DNA from: PKWO01 sp036384915
Lineage (GTDB): Bacteria > Pseudomonadota > Gammaproteobacteria > Burkholderiales > Burkholderiaceae_D
NCBI GenBank assembly: GCA_036384915.1
Contig: DASVLJ010000042.1
Location: forward strand, 33,013 to 97,012
Direction: 5' to 3'
Length of the DNA: 64,000 nt
The notes beneath the pieces are model-generated. The model was given only the letters and a program-made list of their open reading frames with translations. It was not told the origin of the DNA and did no database searches. Shown one piece after another: positions 63,760 to 64,000 of the stretch (positions within the stretch are counted from its first letter, which is position 1; each line of letters begins with the position of its first letter). The position numbers and the translations under genes are program-made.

Positions 63760-63859
63760 ACGGCGGCGAAACGTGGAGGTGCCGGAGCATGCTCCGGCGC
63801 TTTCTCATGAATAAGCGGATGAGTCCGGGTTACCGGGAGGTATGGCGCAGCCGCTTGCG

Positions 63860-64000
63860 CTAGGGAAACGCTGATTTATTCACCGGCCCCTCGATTGGGC
63901 GCAGCATAGCTGGCACAATAGCACGTCCCCTTTGCCGATACCGATAAAAATGAAGCAATCGAGTTTTTCCGCAGCAGAGTTCGCAGGCAAGAAGAAGCAG
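63860..64000 (+). mobile_element. IS5-family element, left end (truncated by window)
   Basis: CTAG (63860-63863), a target type used by IS5 elements, is followed by GGAAACGCTGATTTATTC, an IS5-type terminal repeat. A transposase start follows 70 bp further on. The right end is outside the window. Confidence 0.65.
63950..64000 (+). CDS. IS5-family transposase, N-terminal 17 residues
   Basis: MKQSSFSAAEFAGKKKQ matches the conserved start of one IS5 transposase group. The gene continues beyond the window, so its integrity cannot be judged. Confidence 0.7.
   Translation, partial: MKQSSFSAAEFAGKKKQ

Overview
The window is high-GC chromosomal DNA from a betaproteobacterium. The gene complement (eutBC, rtcR-controlled RNA repair, katG, EmrAB-type and RND efflux, two SPFH proteins, DUF4124 and DUF2726 proteins) and the codon use suggest Burkholderiales, most likely Oxalobacteraceae-like. 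That placement is an inference from protein character, since no rRNA or marker gene lies here.

Left part (1-8.6 kb): a decayed remnant that starts like a MoxR ATPase, a secreted TonB-C-like protein, ethanolamine ammonia-lyase eutBC, a small P-loop kinase-like protein, and a coupled VRR-NUC nuclease/DinG-type helicase pair. Accessory part (8.6-16 kb): a vsr-methylase-endonuclease restriction-modification block sits inside a 164-bp direct duplication of the helicase 3' end. Just after it, a 3,729-bp IS1-family element with 8-bp target duplications interrupts a secreted-protein gene. The element carries cargo: a KGG-type small protein, an unknown protein, a leader peptide with three hairpins ahead of a 44-aa ORF, and a Panacea-type toxin-antitoxin pair.

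RNA-repair locus (17.8-25.7 kb): rtcR on the plus strand faces a minus-strand operon with a consensus sigma-54 promoter. The operon reads rsr (Ro60/TROVE), an array of four Y-RNA-like noncoding RNAs, rtcB, rtcA, then a second rtcB and a small basic protein behind their own leader and terminator. The four RNAs share a stem supported by several compensatory base changes. One of them contains T-arm, acceptor-like and D-arm elements in circularly permuted order, that is, a tRNA mimic.

Right part (25.7-64 kb): a Rieske oxygenase, an MBOAT/AlgX-like O-acetylation pair, saccharopine-dehydrogenase-like and nucleotidyltransferase genes, katG, a dGTPase-like HD protein that has lost metal ligands, a DUF2726 protein, FUSC, a DUF4124 protein, an RND efflux operon, MarR with a divergent EmrB-OMF-EmrA operon, an SPFH pair, a two-component system, a DUF4214-S41 protease, a PPK2 gene broken by an in-frame TGA, a flotillin-like gene, and the left end of an IS5-family element at the right edge.
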